This document shows, piece after piece, positions 1 through 9,406 of a stretch of DNA of 64,000 nucleotides (position 1 is its first letter; the number at the start of each line of letters is the position of its first letter). Location: assembly GCA_963793825.1 (NCBI GenBank), contig CAWCBE010000010.1:51872-115871 (forward strand). The letters are read 5' to 3'. Position numbers and translations under genes: made by a program. Origin of the DNA: RYN-230 sp963793825 (GTDB taxonomy: Bacteria; Actinomycetota; Actinomycetes; Streptosporangiales; Streptosporangiaceae). The notes under the pieces were generated by a model. That model was not told where the DNA came from. It was given only the letters and a program-made list of their open reading frames with translations, and did not search any database.

Positions 1-1929
1 GTTGACCGCGACGACCAGTTGCGGGTCGCTGGCCGGGGCGATCCCGATATAGCTCGAGCCGTACAGGCACAGGCAGCCGCTCTGATTCGAGATCTGCGCG
101 GTCCCGGTCTTGGACGCCACCGAGTAGCCCGGGATCAGGCCCCAGGGCTGGGCCCCGTTGACCGCGTCCAGCCAGGGCACCTGCTGGAGCATGGCCATCA
201 GCGAATGGGCGGTCGTGGCCTGGATGACCCGGTGGCTGGCCGGCTTCGGCGCCGGGACGAACTGGCCGCTGGCGGTCGTGGTGCCGGCCACGATGGACGG
301 CGCCACCCGGATCCCGCCGTTGGCGATGGTGGCGTACACGCTGGCCATCTGCACCGCGGTGACCGCCACGCCCTGGCCGAACGCCATCGTGTAGCGCAGG
401 TCACCCCACTTGCCCGGCTGGTAGATGAGCCCGTCGCTCTCGGCCGGGAGGCCCGGCACGCTGGGCTGCCCGATGCCGAAGCTGCGGAAGTAGTCGTACT
501 GCATCTGGGGGCTGATGTGCTGCGCGACCTGGACCATGCCGACGTTGCTGGATTGCACCAGGATGCCGGCGATGGTGAGCCGCTCGGTCGGGTGGTAGTC
601 CGCGTCGTGGAAGGTGAACCCGTGCCAGACGATCTGGTCTGGCACCGTGTAGGCGCTCATCGGGGTCTGGCCGCCGTGCTCCAGGGCGGCCGCCACCGTG
701 ATCACCTTGGCCGTGCTGCCCGGGTCGAACACGTCACTGACCGGCATGTCCACGGTGTTGGCCAGGGTGGCCGGGCTGGCCGGGTTGTAGGACGGGGACT
801 GTGCCATGGCGAGGATCCGCCCGGTGCTGGGCTGCATGACAACCACGGTGCAGCTGTCCGCCCGGGTCTGCCGGACCCGCAGGGCGCAGGCCTGCTCGGC
901 CTCCCACTGCAGGCTGGACATGATGGTCAGCTTCACGTTGCTGCCCGGCACCATCGCCGGGCTGGTCTGGCCGGCCACCGGGATGGGCTGGCCGTTCGTG
1001 CCGATCTGGGTCTCCTGCTCGCCGTCCCGCCCGGCCAGCAGCCGGTTGTAGGACTCTTCGACCCCGGCCCGGCCGACCAGGTCCCCGCGGCCGTCCGTGT
1101 TGGCAAAGCCGACGATATTGGCGGCCAGGTCGCCGTTGGGGTAGACGCGGGTGTAGGTCGGGGTGAGGGTGATGCCGGGCTCACCGAGCGCGCCGATCCG
1201 GGACGCGTCCGCGGCCGAGATGCTCTGCTTCAGCACCACCCACTGCGGCGAGCTGGGATGCTGCAGTTTCGCCATGATCGCCGCGGTCGTCATCCCGAGC
1301 GGCCCGGCCAGCGCGCTGGCCACCGTGGCGAAGGACACCTTCGCACGGGTGATCGTCGGCGGGTCGGCGATCACCTGGTCGGTCTGCACGGTCATGGCCA
1401 GCGTCGTGCCGTCGGCGGTCGTGATCGAGCCGCGCAAGGCCGGCACCGGGGTAGTGCTGAGCCGGAACTGGTCGGCCTGGGCCCGGTAGGACGGGCCCTC
1501 CATGATCTGCACCTGGATGAGCCGCCCGGCGACCAGCGACAGCGCGAAGCCGACGCACAGCATGGCGATGCGGACCCGGCGCCGCGGGTTGCCCAGCGCC
1601 AGCGTGGCCCGGCGGGCGGCGCCCCGGCGCGGCGGCGGCTGCCGGGGTGGCCGGCCGCCCGGCCCGCCGCCGCGCCCGGCCGAAGGGCGGCCCGTCCCGC
1701 CGCCCGGGCCGGCCGGACGGGCGGCGCGCTGGCCACGGCGGCCGGGAAAACGGCCGCCCGGCCCATGCCGCTGGGCGCGCTCCTGCCAGCTGTCCGCGCG
1801 CGGTCCCGCGGCCCCGTCACGGGAGCGCCGGGCCGCGGGCGGGCGGCGCGGCCCGGCCCCGGCCGGGGGCCGGTCCCCGGCGCGCGGGGCGGGGCGGCTG
1901 CCTGGTCCCTCGCCCTGGCCGCCCCTCAC
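1..1929 (-). CDS. ftsI: Peptidoglycan D,D-transpeptidase FtsI (class B PBP), 3' end cut off
   Basis: Septal penicillin-binding protein that cross-links peptidoglycan at the division site. The gene runs off the left edge, so the C-terminus is missing. Visible catalytic motifs are SxxK (STAK near residue 405), SxN (SSN near 458-460) and KTGT near residue 607. A single membrane segment lies near residues 116-136. Before it is a long cytoplasmic tail, unusually rich in Arg, Pro and Gly. I place the start at a GTG whose TG overlaps the ftsL stop (GTGA, 1926-1929), which implies translational coupling. It is the last visible gene of mraZ-rsmH-ftsL-ftsI. The family assignment is secure; the start is inferred from the overlap and the continuous frame. 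Confidence 0.93.
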   Translation of the reverse strand, partial: MRGGQGEGPGSRPAPRAGDRPPAGAGPRRPPAARRSRDGAAGPRADSWQERAQRHGPGGRFPGRRGQRAARPAGPGGGTGRPSAGRGGGPGGRPPRQPPPRRGAARRATLALGNPRRRVRIAMLCVGFALSLVAGRLIQVQIMEGPSYRAQADQFRLSTTPVPALRGSITTADGTTLAMTVQTDQVIADPPTITRAKVSFATVASALAGPLGMTTAAIMAKLQHPSSPQWVVLKQSISAADASRIGALGEPGITLTPTYTRVYPNGDLAANIVGFANTDGRGDLVGRAGVEESYNRLLAGRDGEQETQIGTNGQPIPVAGQTSPAMVPGSNVKLTIMSSLQWEAEQACALRVRQTRADSCTVVVMQPSTGRILAMAQSPSYNPASPATLANTVDMPVSDVFDPGSTAKVITVAAALEHGGQTPMSAYTVPDQIVWHGFTFHDADYHPTERLTIAGILVQSSNVGMVQVAQHISPQMQYDYFRSFGIGQPSVPGLPAESDGLIYQPGKWGDLRYTMAFGQGVAVTAVQMASVYATIANGGIRVAPSIVAGTTTASGQFVPAPKPASHRVIQATTAHSLMAMLQQVPWLDAVNGAQPWGLIPGYSVASKTGTAQISNQSGCLCLYGSSYIGIAPASDPQLVVAVN

Positions 1930-2528
1930 GGAACGTACCCGGGCACGGCGGGGACCCCGGGCTCGGTCGTGGGCTGGCTGATGAGCCGGCCGGTGCGCAG
2001 GTTGAGGAACGATGTCAGCGGCGGGTCGATCATGCCCAGCTGCCTGGCCCGGAGGGCGATCTCGGACAGCGCGGAGGCCGCCGCGATCTGCTGCTGGAGC
2101 GTCTGGACCTGCTGCTGGCGGGCGGCCTGGGCCTGCTGCAGCGAGTTGATCTCATAGGAGCCCGAGGCGAGGATGGTATTGATCACCAGCAGGCAGATCA
2201 GCCCGCCGCCGAGCAGCCCGGTCACGAACAGGATGAACGGCGTGCGGGCGATGGCCGCCGACGGCCCGGCGGCCCACCGCCCGGACTGGCGGTCCCAGCC
2301 GGTGCGGCGCGCGGGCGCCGGGCGGCGCGGCAGCCCGCTCCCGGCGCCGCGGCCCGGGCCGGCCTTGCGGTCCGGGCCGGCGCGGCGGCCGGTCCGCGGG
2401 ACCGCCGTGCGGCCGGCCCCCGGAGCCGTGGCCCGGCCCGGCCGCACCGGGACGGCCAGTCCCGGCTCCCCGGGCCGCCCCCGTGACCGCGCCCGTGCTC
2501 CTGCCCGCGTGTCACTGCCCACGCTCAC
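1926..2528 (-). CDS. ftsL: FtsL-like septum protein
   Basis: Small bitopic division protein of the FtsL/FtsB type, which works in the FtsQLB complex that activates FtsWI. The first 85 or so residues are a basic, Pro/Arg/Gly-rich cytoplasmic tail. One transmembrane helix follows (roughly residues 97-121), then a Gln/Ala-rich coiled coil (QQAQAARQQQVQTLQQQ) and a short extracytoplasmic end. Identification rests on this topology and on its place between rsmH and ftsI, because FtsL sequences diverge strongly. The GTG start at 2528 follows a run of G residues. Its stop overlaps the ftsI start. Confidence 0.8.
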   Translation of the reverse strand: MSVGSDTRAGARARSRGRPGEPGLAVPVRPGRATAPGAGRTAVPRTGRRAGPDRKAGPGRGAGSGLPRRPAPARRTGWDRQSGRWAAGPSAAIARTPFILFVTGLLGGGLICLLVINTILASGSYEINSLQQAQAARQQQVQTLQQQIAAASALSEIALRARQLGMIDPPLTSFLNLRTGRLISQPTTEPGVPAVPGYVP

Positions 2529-2649
2529 TGCCGTGCCCCCCTGTCCGGTCCGCTCCGCATGGTCCCCCGTGACCTCGTCCCGTTCGTACCGCTCATCCCG
2601 CCCGTGCCTGCGGCCCGGTCAATACCTCCAGGGGCCGCCGGCGCCCGGA

Positions 2650-3609
2650 TCACGCCGCCGCCCTGATCCGCTCGGCGGCCCGCAGCCGGGCCGGCGCGGC
2701 CCGCGGGTTGCGGCTGACTTCCTCCGCCGAAGGCCGCTGCGCGCCCCGGGTGAGCAGCCGGAACGCCGGGCGCGCGGACTCCAGCGGGACCGGCAGCCCC
2801 GGCGGCGTGCGGTCGGCCGACGCCCGCGCCAGCGTGGTCTTGACCAGGCGGTCCTCCAGGGAGTGGTAGGCCAGGACCACGATCCGGCCGCCGACCGCCA
2901 GGCTGTCCAGGGCGGCGGGCATCGCGCGGCGCAGTGCGTCCAGCTCACCGTTGACCTCGATGCGCAGCGCCTGGAAGGTCCGCTTGGCCGGGTTGCCGCC
3001 GCTCCGCCGGGCCGGGGCGGGAATGGAGTCGCGGACGATCGCGGCCAGCTGGCTGGTGGAGGAAAGTGGAGCGCGGCCGCGCTCTCGGACCACCGCGTCG
3101 GCGATCCGCCGGGCGAACCGTTCCTCGCCGTAGTCGCGCAGCACCTGGGCCAGCTGGCGGGCCGGATAGGTGTTGACCACCTCGGCCGCGGTCAGCGGCC
3201 GGGTCTGATCCATCCGCATGTCCAGCGGCGCGTCATAGGAGTAGGCGAAACCGCGCTCCGCGTCGTCGAGTTGCGGTGAGGACACCCCGAGGTCGAACAG
3301 GATGCCCTGGACCCGCAGGTCACCCTGGCTGGCCAGGACCTCGGGCAGCTGGTCGTAGACCGCGTGCACCAGCGTGACCCGGTCGGCGTAGCCAGCCAGC
3401 AGGCGGCGGGACTCCTCGATGGCCTGGGTATCGGTGTCCACGCCGATCAGCGTGAGGCCCGGGTGCGCGTCCAGCAGGGCGCGGGCATGCCCGGCGCGGC
3501 CCAGGGTCGCGTCGACCAGGATGGCCCCCCGGGGCTGCAGGGCCGGGGCGAACAGGTCCACGACCTGCTCGACCATGACCGGCAGATGCCCGGCTGCCGA
3601 GCCGCTCAT
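2650..3609 (-). CDS. rsmH: 16S rRNA (cytosine-1402-N4)-methyltransferase RsmH
   Basis: SAM-dependent enzyme (MraW) that N4-methylates C1402 of 16S rRNA. The N-terminus reads HLPVMVEQVVDLF, followed by the SAM-binding DATLGRAGHARALL. Downstream family motifs LFDLGVSSPQLD, RMDQ and TFQALRIEVN are all present. The protein has 319 residues, normal for the family. The frame stays open to 3795, but the ATG at 3609 has a good ribosome site (GAGAGGGGG, short spacer) and matches the family N-terminus. About 200 bases without a clear gene separate it from mraZ. Confidence 0.95.
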   Translation of the reverse strand: MSGSAAGHLPVMVEQVVDLFAPALQPRGAILVDATLGRAGHARALLDAHPGLTLIGVDTDTQAIEESRRLLAGYADRVTLVHAVYDQLPEVLASQGDLRVQGILFDLGVSSPQLDDAERGFAYSYDAPLDMRMDQTRPLTAAEVVNTYPARQLAQVLRDYGEERFARRIADAVVRERGRAPLSSTSQLAAIVRDSIPAPARRSGGNPAKRTFQALRIEVNGELDALRRAMPAALDSLAVGGRIVVLAYHSLEDRLVKTTLARASADRTPPGLPVPLESARPAFRLLTRGAQRPSAEEVSRNPRAAPARLRAAERIRAAA

Positions 3610-3813
3610 CGGACCCCCTCTCACCCCGCCGCACCCGGGGCGCGGATGCGGCGGGCGGCGTGCCTGCCTGTGTGCTCCCGGCCAGGCCCCCATCCGCGCG
3701 ATGCGCGGGCCCCGCGTCCCCTGGCGCCGGGGAAGTGACGCCAGCCGACGTGAGTGCCCAGGCGCGGGTGGGAAGCCTCGCCGAGCACGCGGCACCGGTT
3801 GACCCGGTACCGC

Positions 3814-4245
3814 TTAGAGCACCCCTGGCAGTACCTCCTCCGACGCATCGGAGAAGGCATCCTCCTGCTCCGCCAGGTAGGACTCCCAAGCCTGGGAGTC
3901 CCAGATTTCCAGGCGCGTGTTGGCGCCGATGACCACGCTGTCGCGGGTCAGCGCGGCGTATTCACGCAGGCCAGGCGGGATGGTGATCCTGCCCTGCTTG
4001 TCGGGGATCTCGTCGGACGCGCTGGCGAAAAAGACCCTGCTGTAGTCCCGTACCTTCTTCGCGGTCACCGGCGCGGTGCGCAGCTCGTCCGTCAGCCGGC
4101 CGAACTCGGCGACCGGGAAGACGTACAAGCAGCGCTCCTGCCCTTTGGTGATCACTAGCCCTCCAGCGAGTTCCTCGCGGTACTTGGCAGGCAGGAACAA
4201 CCGGCCCTTCTCGTCGAGACGCAGGGTGTGAGTGCCCAGGAACAC
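3814..4245 (-). CDS. mraZ: Transcriptional regulator MraZ
   Basis: DNA-binding repressor of the division and cell wall cluster, and a highly conserved first gene of it. The 143-residue protein carries two AbrB-like SpoVT/MraZ domains. The first contains TLRLDEKGRLFLPAKYRE and the second contains DEIPDKQGRITIPPGLRE. The GTG start at 4245 is preceded by GGAGG. The promoter upstream carries four phased MraZ-type repeats, so autoregulation is expected. Length and sequence are typical. Confidence 0.96.
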   Translation of the reverse strand: MFLGTHTLRLDEKGRLFLPAKYREELAGGLVITKGQERCLYVFPVAEFGRLTDELRTAPVTAKKVRDYSRVFFASASDEIPDKQGRITIPPGLREYAALTRDSVVIGANTRLEIWDSQAWESYLAEQEDAFSDASEEVLPGVL

Positions 4246-4274
4246 AGGCCCTCACCTCCCGCCCCCCGGAGTAG

Positions 4275-4314
4275 CGTGCCCCACGGACCTCCACTGTACT
4301 CCACATTCCCCCAC
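4275..4314 (-). promoter_or_regulatory. MraZ operator: four GTGG repeats with 10-bp period
   Basis: On the minus strand four GTGG boxes start exactly 10 bp apart (CCAC on the plus strand at 4281, 4291, 4301 and 4311). Known MraZ sites are direct TGGGN-type repeats spaced by 5 nt, which is the same period. The array overlaps the mraZ promoter and lies about 30 bp upstream of the mraZ start. Confidence 0.85.
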
Positions 4315-4320
4315 CGTCAA
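4293..4320 (-). promoter_or_regulatory. mraZ promoter (-35 TTGACG, -10 TACAGT)
   Basis: TTGACG at 4320-4315 and TACAGT at 4298-4293, separated by 16 bp, resemble a housekeeping sigma promoter. The predicted transcript starts near 4286, giving a leader of about 40 nt. The MraZ boxes lie between and over the two hexamers, consistent with repression by blocking RNA polymerase. Confidence 0.7.
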
Positions 4321-4553
4321 CGTCTCATGTCTCCCAGCTGCACCACCTTTGCGACGGATTAGCAGGTCAGCAGCAGGGAGGAAAGTGGGGCGGGCGGTGG
4401 GGAGCGCCATCCGGAAGGGATGGGCGGTGCCGGAATCGCGTACAACAGCGCCAGGACGTACTGTCAGAACGCAGCACCCGCCCGCTGGCCCGGCGTCCCG
4501 GGGCGGCGGAGGTGGCTGGCAGTCCGCGGCGGCCGGCTGACGAGGAGGACAGG

Positions 4554-5531
4554 GTGGTCGTGGAGATGGACACCGGCGCCGGGCGCGCGCTTGACGACCT
4601 GGTCGAGATCGCGCACCGGATCGGTGGCGCGATCGAGTCGGTCATCGAGGGCAAGCCCGAGGCCGTCCGGCTGGCGCTCACCGTGCTGCTGGCCGAGGGG
4701 CACGTGCTGATCGAGGATGTCCCCGGCGTGGGCAAGACGATGCTGGCCAAGGCCCTGGCCAAGTCCACGCACTGCTCGGTGCAGCGGGTCCAGTTCACCC
4801 CGGACCTGCTGCCCAGCGACATCACCGGGGTGAGCGCGTACAACCAGGAACGCCGCGAGTTCGAGTTCAAGCCGGGGCCGGTGTTCGCGAACATCGTGGT
4901 CGGCGATGAGATCAACCGGGCGTCCCCGAAGACCCAGTCGGCGCTGCTGGAGTGCATGGAAGAGCGCCAGGTGACAGTGGATGGCACCAGTTACCCGCTG
5001 GAGCGCCCGTTCATGGTGATCGCGACCCAGAACCCGATCGAGATGGAAGGGACCTACCCGCTGCCGGAGGCGCAGCGGGACCGGTTCACCGCGCGGATCT
5101 TCATGGGCTACCCGAGCGCCGAGGCCGAGCTGGCCATGCTCGACCTGCATGGCTCGACCTCGCCGCTGGACTCGCTGGAGCCGGTCGCCAGCGCCGCCGA
5201 CGTCAGGGATCTCATCGCGGCGGTGCGCCGGGTGCATGTGGCCGAGGGCCTGAAGGAGTACGTCGTCAGCCTGGTCAATGCCACCAGGTCAGCGCCGGAC
5301 CTACGGCTGGGCGCGTCCCCGCGGGCCACGCTGCACCTGCTGCGGGCCAGCCGGGCCCGGGCCGCGCTGGACGGCCGGGACTTCGTGCTCCCCGACGACG
5401 TGCAGGCGCTGGCCGGCCCGGTGCTCGCGCACCGGCTGCTGCCGACGGCCGAGGCGATGATGGAACGCCAGCTGCCGGACCAGGTGGTGGCGGGGCTGGT
5501 GGAGCGGATCCCGCTGCCCCGGCTGAGGTGA
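4554..5531 (+). CDS. MoxR-family AAA+ ATPase
   Basis: AAA+ ATPase of the MoxR group, usually a chaperone-like partner of the DUF58 protein encoded next to it. Walker A (EDVPGVGKTML) is near residues 53-63, Walker B with its conserved neighbour (VVGDEINRA) near 115-122, and sensor 1 is ATQNPIEMEGTYPLPEAQ. The frame is open from 4512, but a perfect AGGAGG at 4543-4548 sits 5 nt before the GTG at 4554, so I use that start (325 residues). It is followed after 55 nt by the DUF58 gene, forming a moxR-DUF58-tgpA operon. The true substrate is unknown. Confidence 0.93.
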   Translation: MVVEMDTGAGRALDDLVEIAHRIGGAIESVIEGKPEAVRLALTVLLAEGHVLIEDVPGVGKTMLAKALAKSTHCSVQRVQFTPDLLPSDITGVSAYNQERREFEFKPGPVFANIVVGDEINRASPKTQSALLECMEERQVTVDGTSYPLERPFMVIATQNPIEMEGTYPLPEAQRDRFTARIFMGYPSAEAELAMLDLHGSTSPLDSLEPVASAADVRDLIAAVRRVHVAEGLKEYVVSLVNATRSAPDLRLGASPRATLHLLRASRARAALDGRDFVLPDDVQALAGPVLAHRLLPTAEAMMERQLPDQVVAGLVERIPLPRLR

Positions 5532-5586
5532 CACGGCAGCTCCCTCCTGACGTACCGTAGGACGACGGGGCGGAGGAAGGGCCGGG

Positions 5587-6876
5587 ATGCGGGCGCTGTT
5601 CGCCGGATTCACCACGCGTGGCAAGTCATTCCTAGGGGCGGGCCTGGCTGCGGGCGTGTTCGGGCTCGGCCTGGGTGAGCGGGCGCTGCTGTCCATCGGG
5701 ACCGTCCTGGTCGTGCTGCCGCTGCTCGCCGTGCTGGCCACCAGCCGGGCCCGGTACCGCATCCGGTGCATCCGCCGGGTGACCCCGCCGCGGGTGCCCG
5801 CCGGGCGCAGCGCGGTGGCCGGGCTGCGGCTGGAGAACGTGTCCCGGCTGCCCACGGGCCTGCTGCTGGCCGAGGATGGGCTGCCATACCCGCTGGGATC
5901 ACGCCCCCGCTTCGTGCTGGAGCGGATCGAGCCGGGCGGCTGGCGGGAGCTGAGCTACCCGGTCCAGTCCGAGACCCGGGGGAAGTACACCATCGGCCCG
6001 CTGCAGGTCCGGGTGGCCGACGCGTTCGGCCTGGTCGAGCTCACCCGCTCGTTCTCGACCACGAGCACTCTCGTGGTCACCCCGCCGGTGATCCCGCTGC
6101 CAGCCGCCCCGCTGGCCGGGAACTGGCGCGGGGAGGGCGGCGGGCGGGCCAGGACCGCGGATTCCGCCGGGGAAGATGACGTGATCCCGCGGACCTACCG
6201 GGACGGGGACGAACTGCGCCGGGTGCACTGGCGGTCCACCGCGCGGCACGGCGAGCTGATGGTGCGCCGGGAGGAGCAGCGCTGGCGGAACCGCGCGGTG
6301 CTGCTGCTCGACACCCGGGCCCAGGCGCACAGCGGCTCCGGGCCCGGCTCGTCCTTCGAGTTCGCGGTGTCCGCGATGGCTTCGATCGGCGTGCACCTGG
6401 CCCGCGGCGGCATCGATGGCCAGCTGCTCACCGCGGCCGGGCTCGCCACCGCGCCCGGCTCGTTCGAGGACGCGCTCCTCGACTCGCTCGCCGTGGTCAA
6501 GCAGGCGAGGCTGCTCGACCTGACCCGCGGCCTGGAACGGGCGCAGGGCGGGACTGGGGGGCTGTTCGTGCTGGTGGCCGGGAGCCTGGCGGCGTCGGAA
6601 GCGCGGCGGCTGGTGGCGGCGCGCCGCGACTCCGGGCCGGCCATCGCCCTGCTGCTCGCGGTGTCCACCTGGGCGGGCCAGGGCGGCGACCCGGAGCAGC
6701 CTGCCGCCGCGGGCGCGGTGCTGCGGGCGGCCGGCTGGCGGGTGGCCCTGGTCAGCGCCGGGACCCCGCTGGCCACCGCCTGGCATCAGCTGCGTTATGC
6801 GCCGGGCGCGGGCCGCTACCCGCCGGCGCCTCCCGGGCCTGAGCCTGGCCGCCCGGCGGCCGGGGTGACACCGTGA
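5587..6876 (+). CDS. DUF58 domain membrane protein
   Basis: Membrane-anchored DUF58 protein with two N-terminal hydrophobic segments (about residues 15-52). The DUF58 signature DELRRVHWRSTARHGELMVR lies near residue 208. The C-terminal half resembles a von Willebrand A-like fold (VLLLDTRA). DUF58 proteins pair with MoxR ATPases and transglutaminase-like proteins in a conserved actinobacterial operon. A GGAGGAAGG ribosome site precedes the ATG. The stop overlaps the next start as GTGA. Confidence 0.9.
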   Translation: MRALFAGFTTRGKSFLGAGLAAGVFGLGLGERALLSIGTVLVVLPLLAVLATSRARYRIRCIRRVTPPRVPAGRSAVAGLRLENVSRLPTGLLLAEDGLPYPLGSRPRFVLERIEPGGWRELSYPVQSETRGKYTIGPLQVRVADAFGLVELTRSFSTTSTLVVTPPVIPLPAAPLAGNWRGEGGGRARTADSAGEDDVIPRTYRDGDELRRVHWRSTARHGELMVRREEQRWRNRAVLLLDTRAQAHSGSGPGSSFEFAVSAMASIGVHLARGGIDGQLLTAAGLATAPGSFEDALLDSLAVVKQARLLDLTRGLERAQGGTGGLFVLVAGSLAASEARRLVAARRDSGPAIALLLAVSTWAGQGGDPEQPAAAGAVLRAAGWRVALVSAGTPLATAWHQLRYAPGAGRYPPAPPGPEPGRPAAGVTP

Positions 6877-9269
6877 GCCGCCGGCTGACGGTGGCCACGG
6901 CCTTGGCCACGGTCGCGGCCTCACTGTCGCTGTACCCGGAGGTGAAGGGCGGCGTCTGGATCTGGGACGGGATCGGCGCGGTGGCCGTGGTGGCCGGGGC
7001 CGGGGCGCTGACCCGGCTGCGGACCCTGCCGGTCTTCTGGTGCGCGACGGCCGGGCTGGCCGCCCTGCTGCTGTACCTGAACACGGTGTTCGCCGCCGCG
7101 TACTCGCTGGGCCGCATCGTCCCGACCGGCGCTTCGCTGGCCCACCTGTGGTGGCTGTTCCGCCACGGGCTGGCGCAGAGCGCGCGGTTCGCGCCGCCCG
7201 CCCCGGCCAGCAGGCCCATCCTGCTGCTCACGGTGGCGGGAATCGGCCTGGTCGCGGTGGCCGCCGACCTGATCGCGGTGCGGCTGCGGCGGCCGGCCGC
7301 CGCCGGGCTGCCGCTCCTGCTGCTCTTCTGCGAGCCGCTCACGACCAGCGACCACCAGGACCTGCCCGGGGCGATGCTGGTCTTCGCCCTGGGCTGGGCC
7401 GGCTACCTGGCCATGCTCGCGGCGGACGGCCGGGAACGGCTGCGTGTCTGGGGCCGACTGGTGACGGTGTGGCACCGTAGCGGGAGCCACGCGACCGCGG
7501 AACGCGGCGGCCCGAACACCCGTGACCTCGCCGCGGCCGGCCGGCGGATCGGGCTGGCCGCTGTGGTGATCGCGCTGTTCATCCCGCTGCTGATCCCGGG
7601 CCTGCAGAACCACAAGCTCTTCTCCGGCTCGCTCGGCGGCAGCACGGGCTCCCTGGTGGCACTGCCCGACCCCCTGGTGCAGATGAACAGCCAGCTGCAC
7701 CGCACCGATGCCCAGCCGGTACTGACCTACCGGACCTCCGATCCCGACCCGCAATACCTCCAGGTCTACGTGCTAAGCAATCTCAGCGCCCAGACCTGGA
7801 CCCTGGTCCCGGCCTCGGGGACGCCGGTCCAGGACGGGAAGCTGCCCGGCGCGCCCGGGCTGGCCCGCAACACGCCCAGCACCACCGAGCACGCCCAGAT
7901 CACCCTGGCCAGGGGACTGACCAGCGGCCAGCAGACCGCGAGCTTCCTGCCGCTCCCGTACCCGGCGCGCACCGTGGATGTGGACGGCACCTGGCGCGCT
8001 GACCCGCGGACGCTGACCATGTTCTCCGGGCAGAGCCTGTCCGGCCTCAGCTACTCGGTGGCCAGCCGGGAAGTGTCGCCCACCCTGCAGGAGCTCCAGC
8101 TGGCCGGGGCCATCCCGGCCAGCATCGCGAACAACTACCTGCGCGTGCCGGCCGCGTTCCAGCAGCTGACCGGCCTGGCGGAGCGCATAACCCGGGGACA
8201 GAACACGGCCTACGGTGAAGCGGTCGCACTGCAGCACTGGTTCACCAGTTCCGGCAAGTTCCGCTACTCGCTCGATGTCAGCGAGCCGGACACGGCCCAG
8301 GCGCTGATCCGGTTCCTGACCGTGGACCGGCGCGGGTACTGCCAGCAGTTCGCGTTCGCCATGGCGGTGCTGGCCAGGCTGCTCGACATCCCCTCGCGGG
8401 TGGCGGTGGGCTACACGGCCGGCGCGCCACTGGGCCACGGCCGCTGGGAAGTGCGCACCAGCGACGCCCACGCGTGGCCGGAACTGTACTTCGAGGGTGT
8501 GGGCTGGCTGCGTTTCGAGCCGACTCCGGCTGGATCGGGCGGGCAGGCCACCGCCAGGCCGCCGGGGTACTCGCTGCCCCCGGTGCTGGCCGCACCGGCC
8601 GGGGGGGTCAGCACGCCGACTCCCGCCGCCGACGGGACGCAGTCCCGCGCCTCGCGGGGATCCACCGGCGCGCTGTCCAAGCTGGAGCACCAGGGCGCGT
8701 CCTCCCCGGGGACGAGCACCGGGCACCCGGCCTCCCTGCCGCTGGGTACATTCGCGGTGACGCTGGCCCTGGTGCTGCTGGTCATGCCCCGCCTGGTCCG
8801 GGTGGTGACCCGGCGCCGGCGGTGGCGGGCCGCGGCCGGCGATGCCGGGCTGGCCGAGGCCGCCTGGCTGGAACTGCTCGACAGCCTGACCGACTACCGG
8901 GTGAGCTGGTCGGCCAGTGAGTCGCCGCGCGCACTGGCCAGCCGGGTCACCACGGCGCTGCGGCTGGAGCCGGCCGCCGCAGCGGCGCTGGGCCGGATCG
9001 CCACGGCGGCCGAACGGGCCCGGTACGCCCGCGAGCCCGCCGCCTCAGCCACCCTGCGCGCCGATACCGGCCTGATCCGGCGGGCCCTGGCGGCCCGGTC
9101 GGGGCGGGCCGCGCGCTGCCTCCGCTGGCTGCTGCCGCCCTCCTCGCTGGCCCGGGCCCGCAGCGGCCTGGCGCACCTGCTGGACGTGTTCGGCTGGATG
9201 GATATGGCCGGGCACCGGCTGGCCCGCTGGCCACGGCCGACGAAGCCGAAGCGGCGGGCGGAAGCGTAG
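6873..9269 (+). CDS. TgpA-type transglutaminase-like membrane protein
   Basis: Large membrane protein of the TgpA/DUF3488 family. The N-terminal third has several transmembrane helices, followed by an extracytoplasmic transglutaminase core, another helix near residue 630, and a DUF4129-like C-terminal domain. The core shows the catalytic Cys in RRGYCQQFAFAM (about residue 490) and the His in SDAHAWPELYF (about 532). The third position is Glu in WLRFEPTP, where canonical transglutaminases have Asp; the Glu form is common in this group. It overlaps the DUF58 gene by 4 nt. The operon probably acts in envelope maturation, but the substrate is unknown. Confidence 0.9.
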   Translation: MSRRLTVATALATVAASLSLYPEVKGGVWIWDGIGAVAVVAGAGALTRLRTLPVFWCATAGLAALLLYLNTVFAAAYSLGRIVPTGASLAHLWWLFRHGLAQSARFAPPAPASRPILLLTVAGIGLVAVAADLIAVRLRRPAAAGLPLLLLFCEPLTTSDHQDLPGAMLVFALGWAGYLAMLAADGRERLRVWGRLVTVWHRSGSHATAERGGPNTRDLAAAGRRIGLAAVVIALFIPLLIPGLQNHKLFSGSLGGSTGSLVALPDPLVQMNSQLHRTDAQPVLTYRTSDPDPQYLQVYVLSNLSAQTWTLVPASGTPVQDGKLPGAPGLARNTPSTTEHAQITLARGLTSGQQTASFLPLPYPARTVDVDGTWRADPRTLTMFSGQSLSGLSYSVASREVSPTLQELQLAGAIPASIANNYLRVPAAFQQLTGLAERITRGQNTAYGEAVALQHWFTSSGKFRYSLDVSEPDTAQALIRFLTVDRRGYCQQFAFAMAVLARLLDIPSRVAVGYTAGAPLGHGRWEVRTSDAHAWPELYFEGVGWLRFEPTPAGSGGQATARPPGYSLPPVLAAPAGGVSTPTPAADGTQSRASRGSTGALSKLEHQGASSPGTSTGHPASLPLGTFAVTLALVLLVMPRLVRVVTRRRRWRAAAGDAGLAEAAWLELLDSLTDYRVSWSASESPRALASRVTTALRLEPAAAAALGRIATAAERARYAREPAASATLRADTGLIRRALAARSGRAARCLRWLLPPSSLARARSGLAHLLDVFGWMDMAGHRLARWPRPTKPKRRAEA

Positions 9270-9310
9270 CCCGCGGCGGTCAGCCCCCTCCAGCACCGGG
9301 CACAGGGCTC

Positions 9311-9336
9311 GCGCCCGGCCGCCCGCGGCCGGGCGC
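9311..9336. terminator. Perfect GC hairpin between convergent genes
   Basis: GCGCCCGGCCGC and its exact reverse complement are separated by 2 nt, giving a 12-bp stem between the transglutaminase gene and the oppositely oriented DUF3040 gene. There is no U-tract, as is usual in actinobacteria. Confidence 0.6.
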
Positions 9337-9406
9337 AGGCCCGGCCGGTGCCGGCCGGACGCACGCCGGTGCCGGCCTCAGGGCTGGCACCGGGCGGCTG
9401 GCCACC

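Noticed and set aside
19..2157. 712-codon plus-strand frame over ftsI and ftsL
   Set aside because: It is the antisense of ftsI, whose motifs STAK, SSN and KTGT are clear on the minus strand; the translation is Arg/Gly/Asp-rich shadow sequence typical of high-GC DNA.
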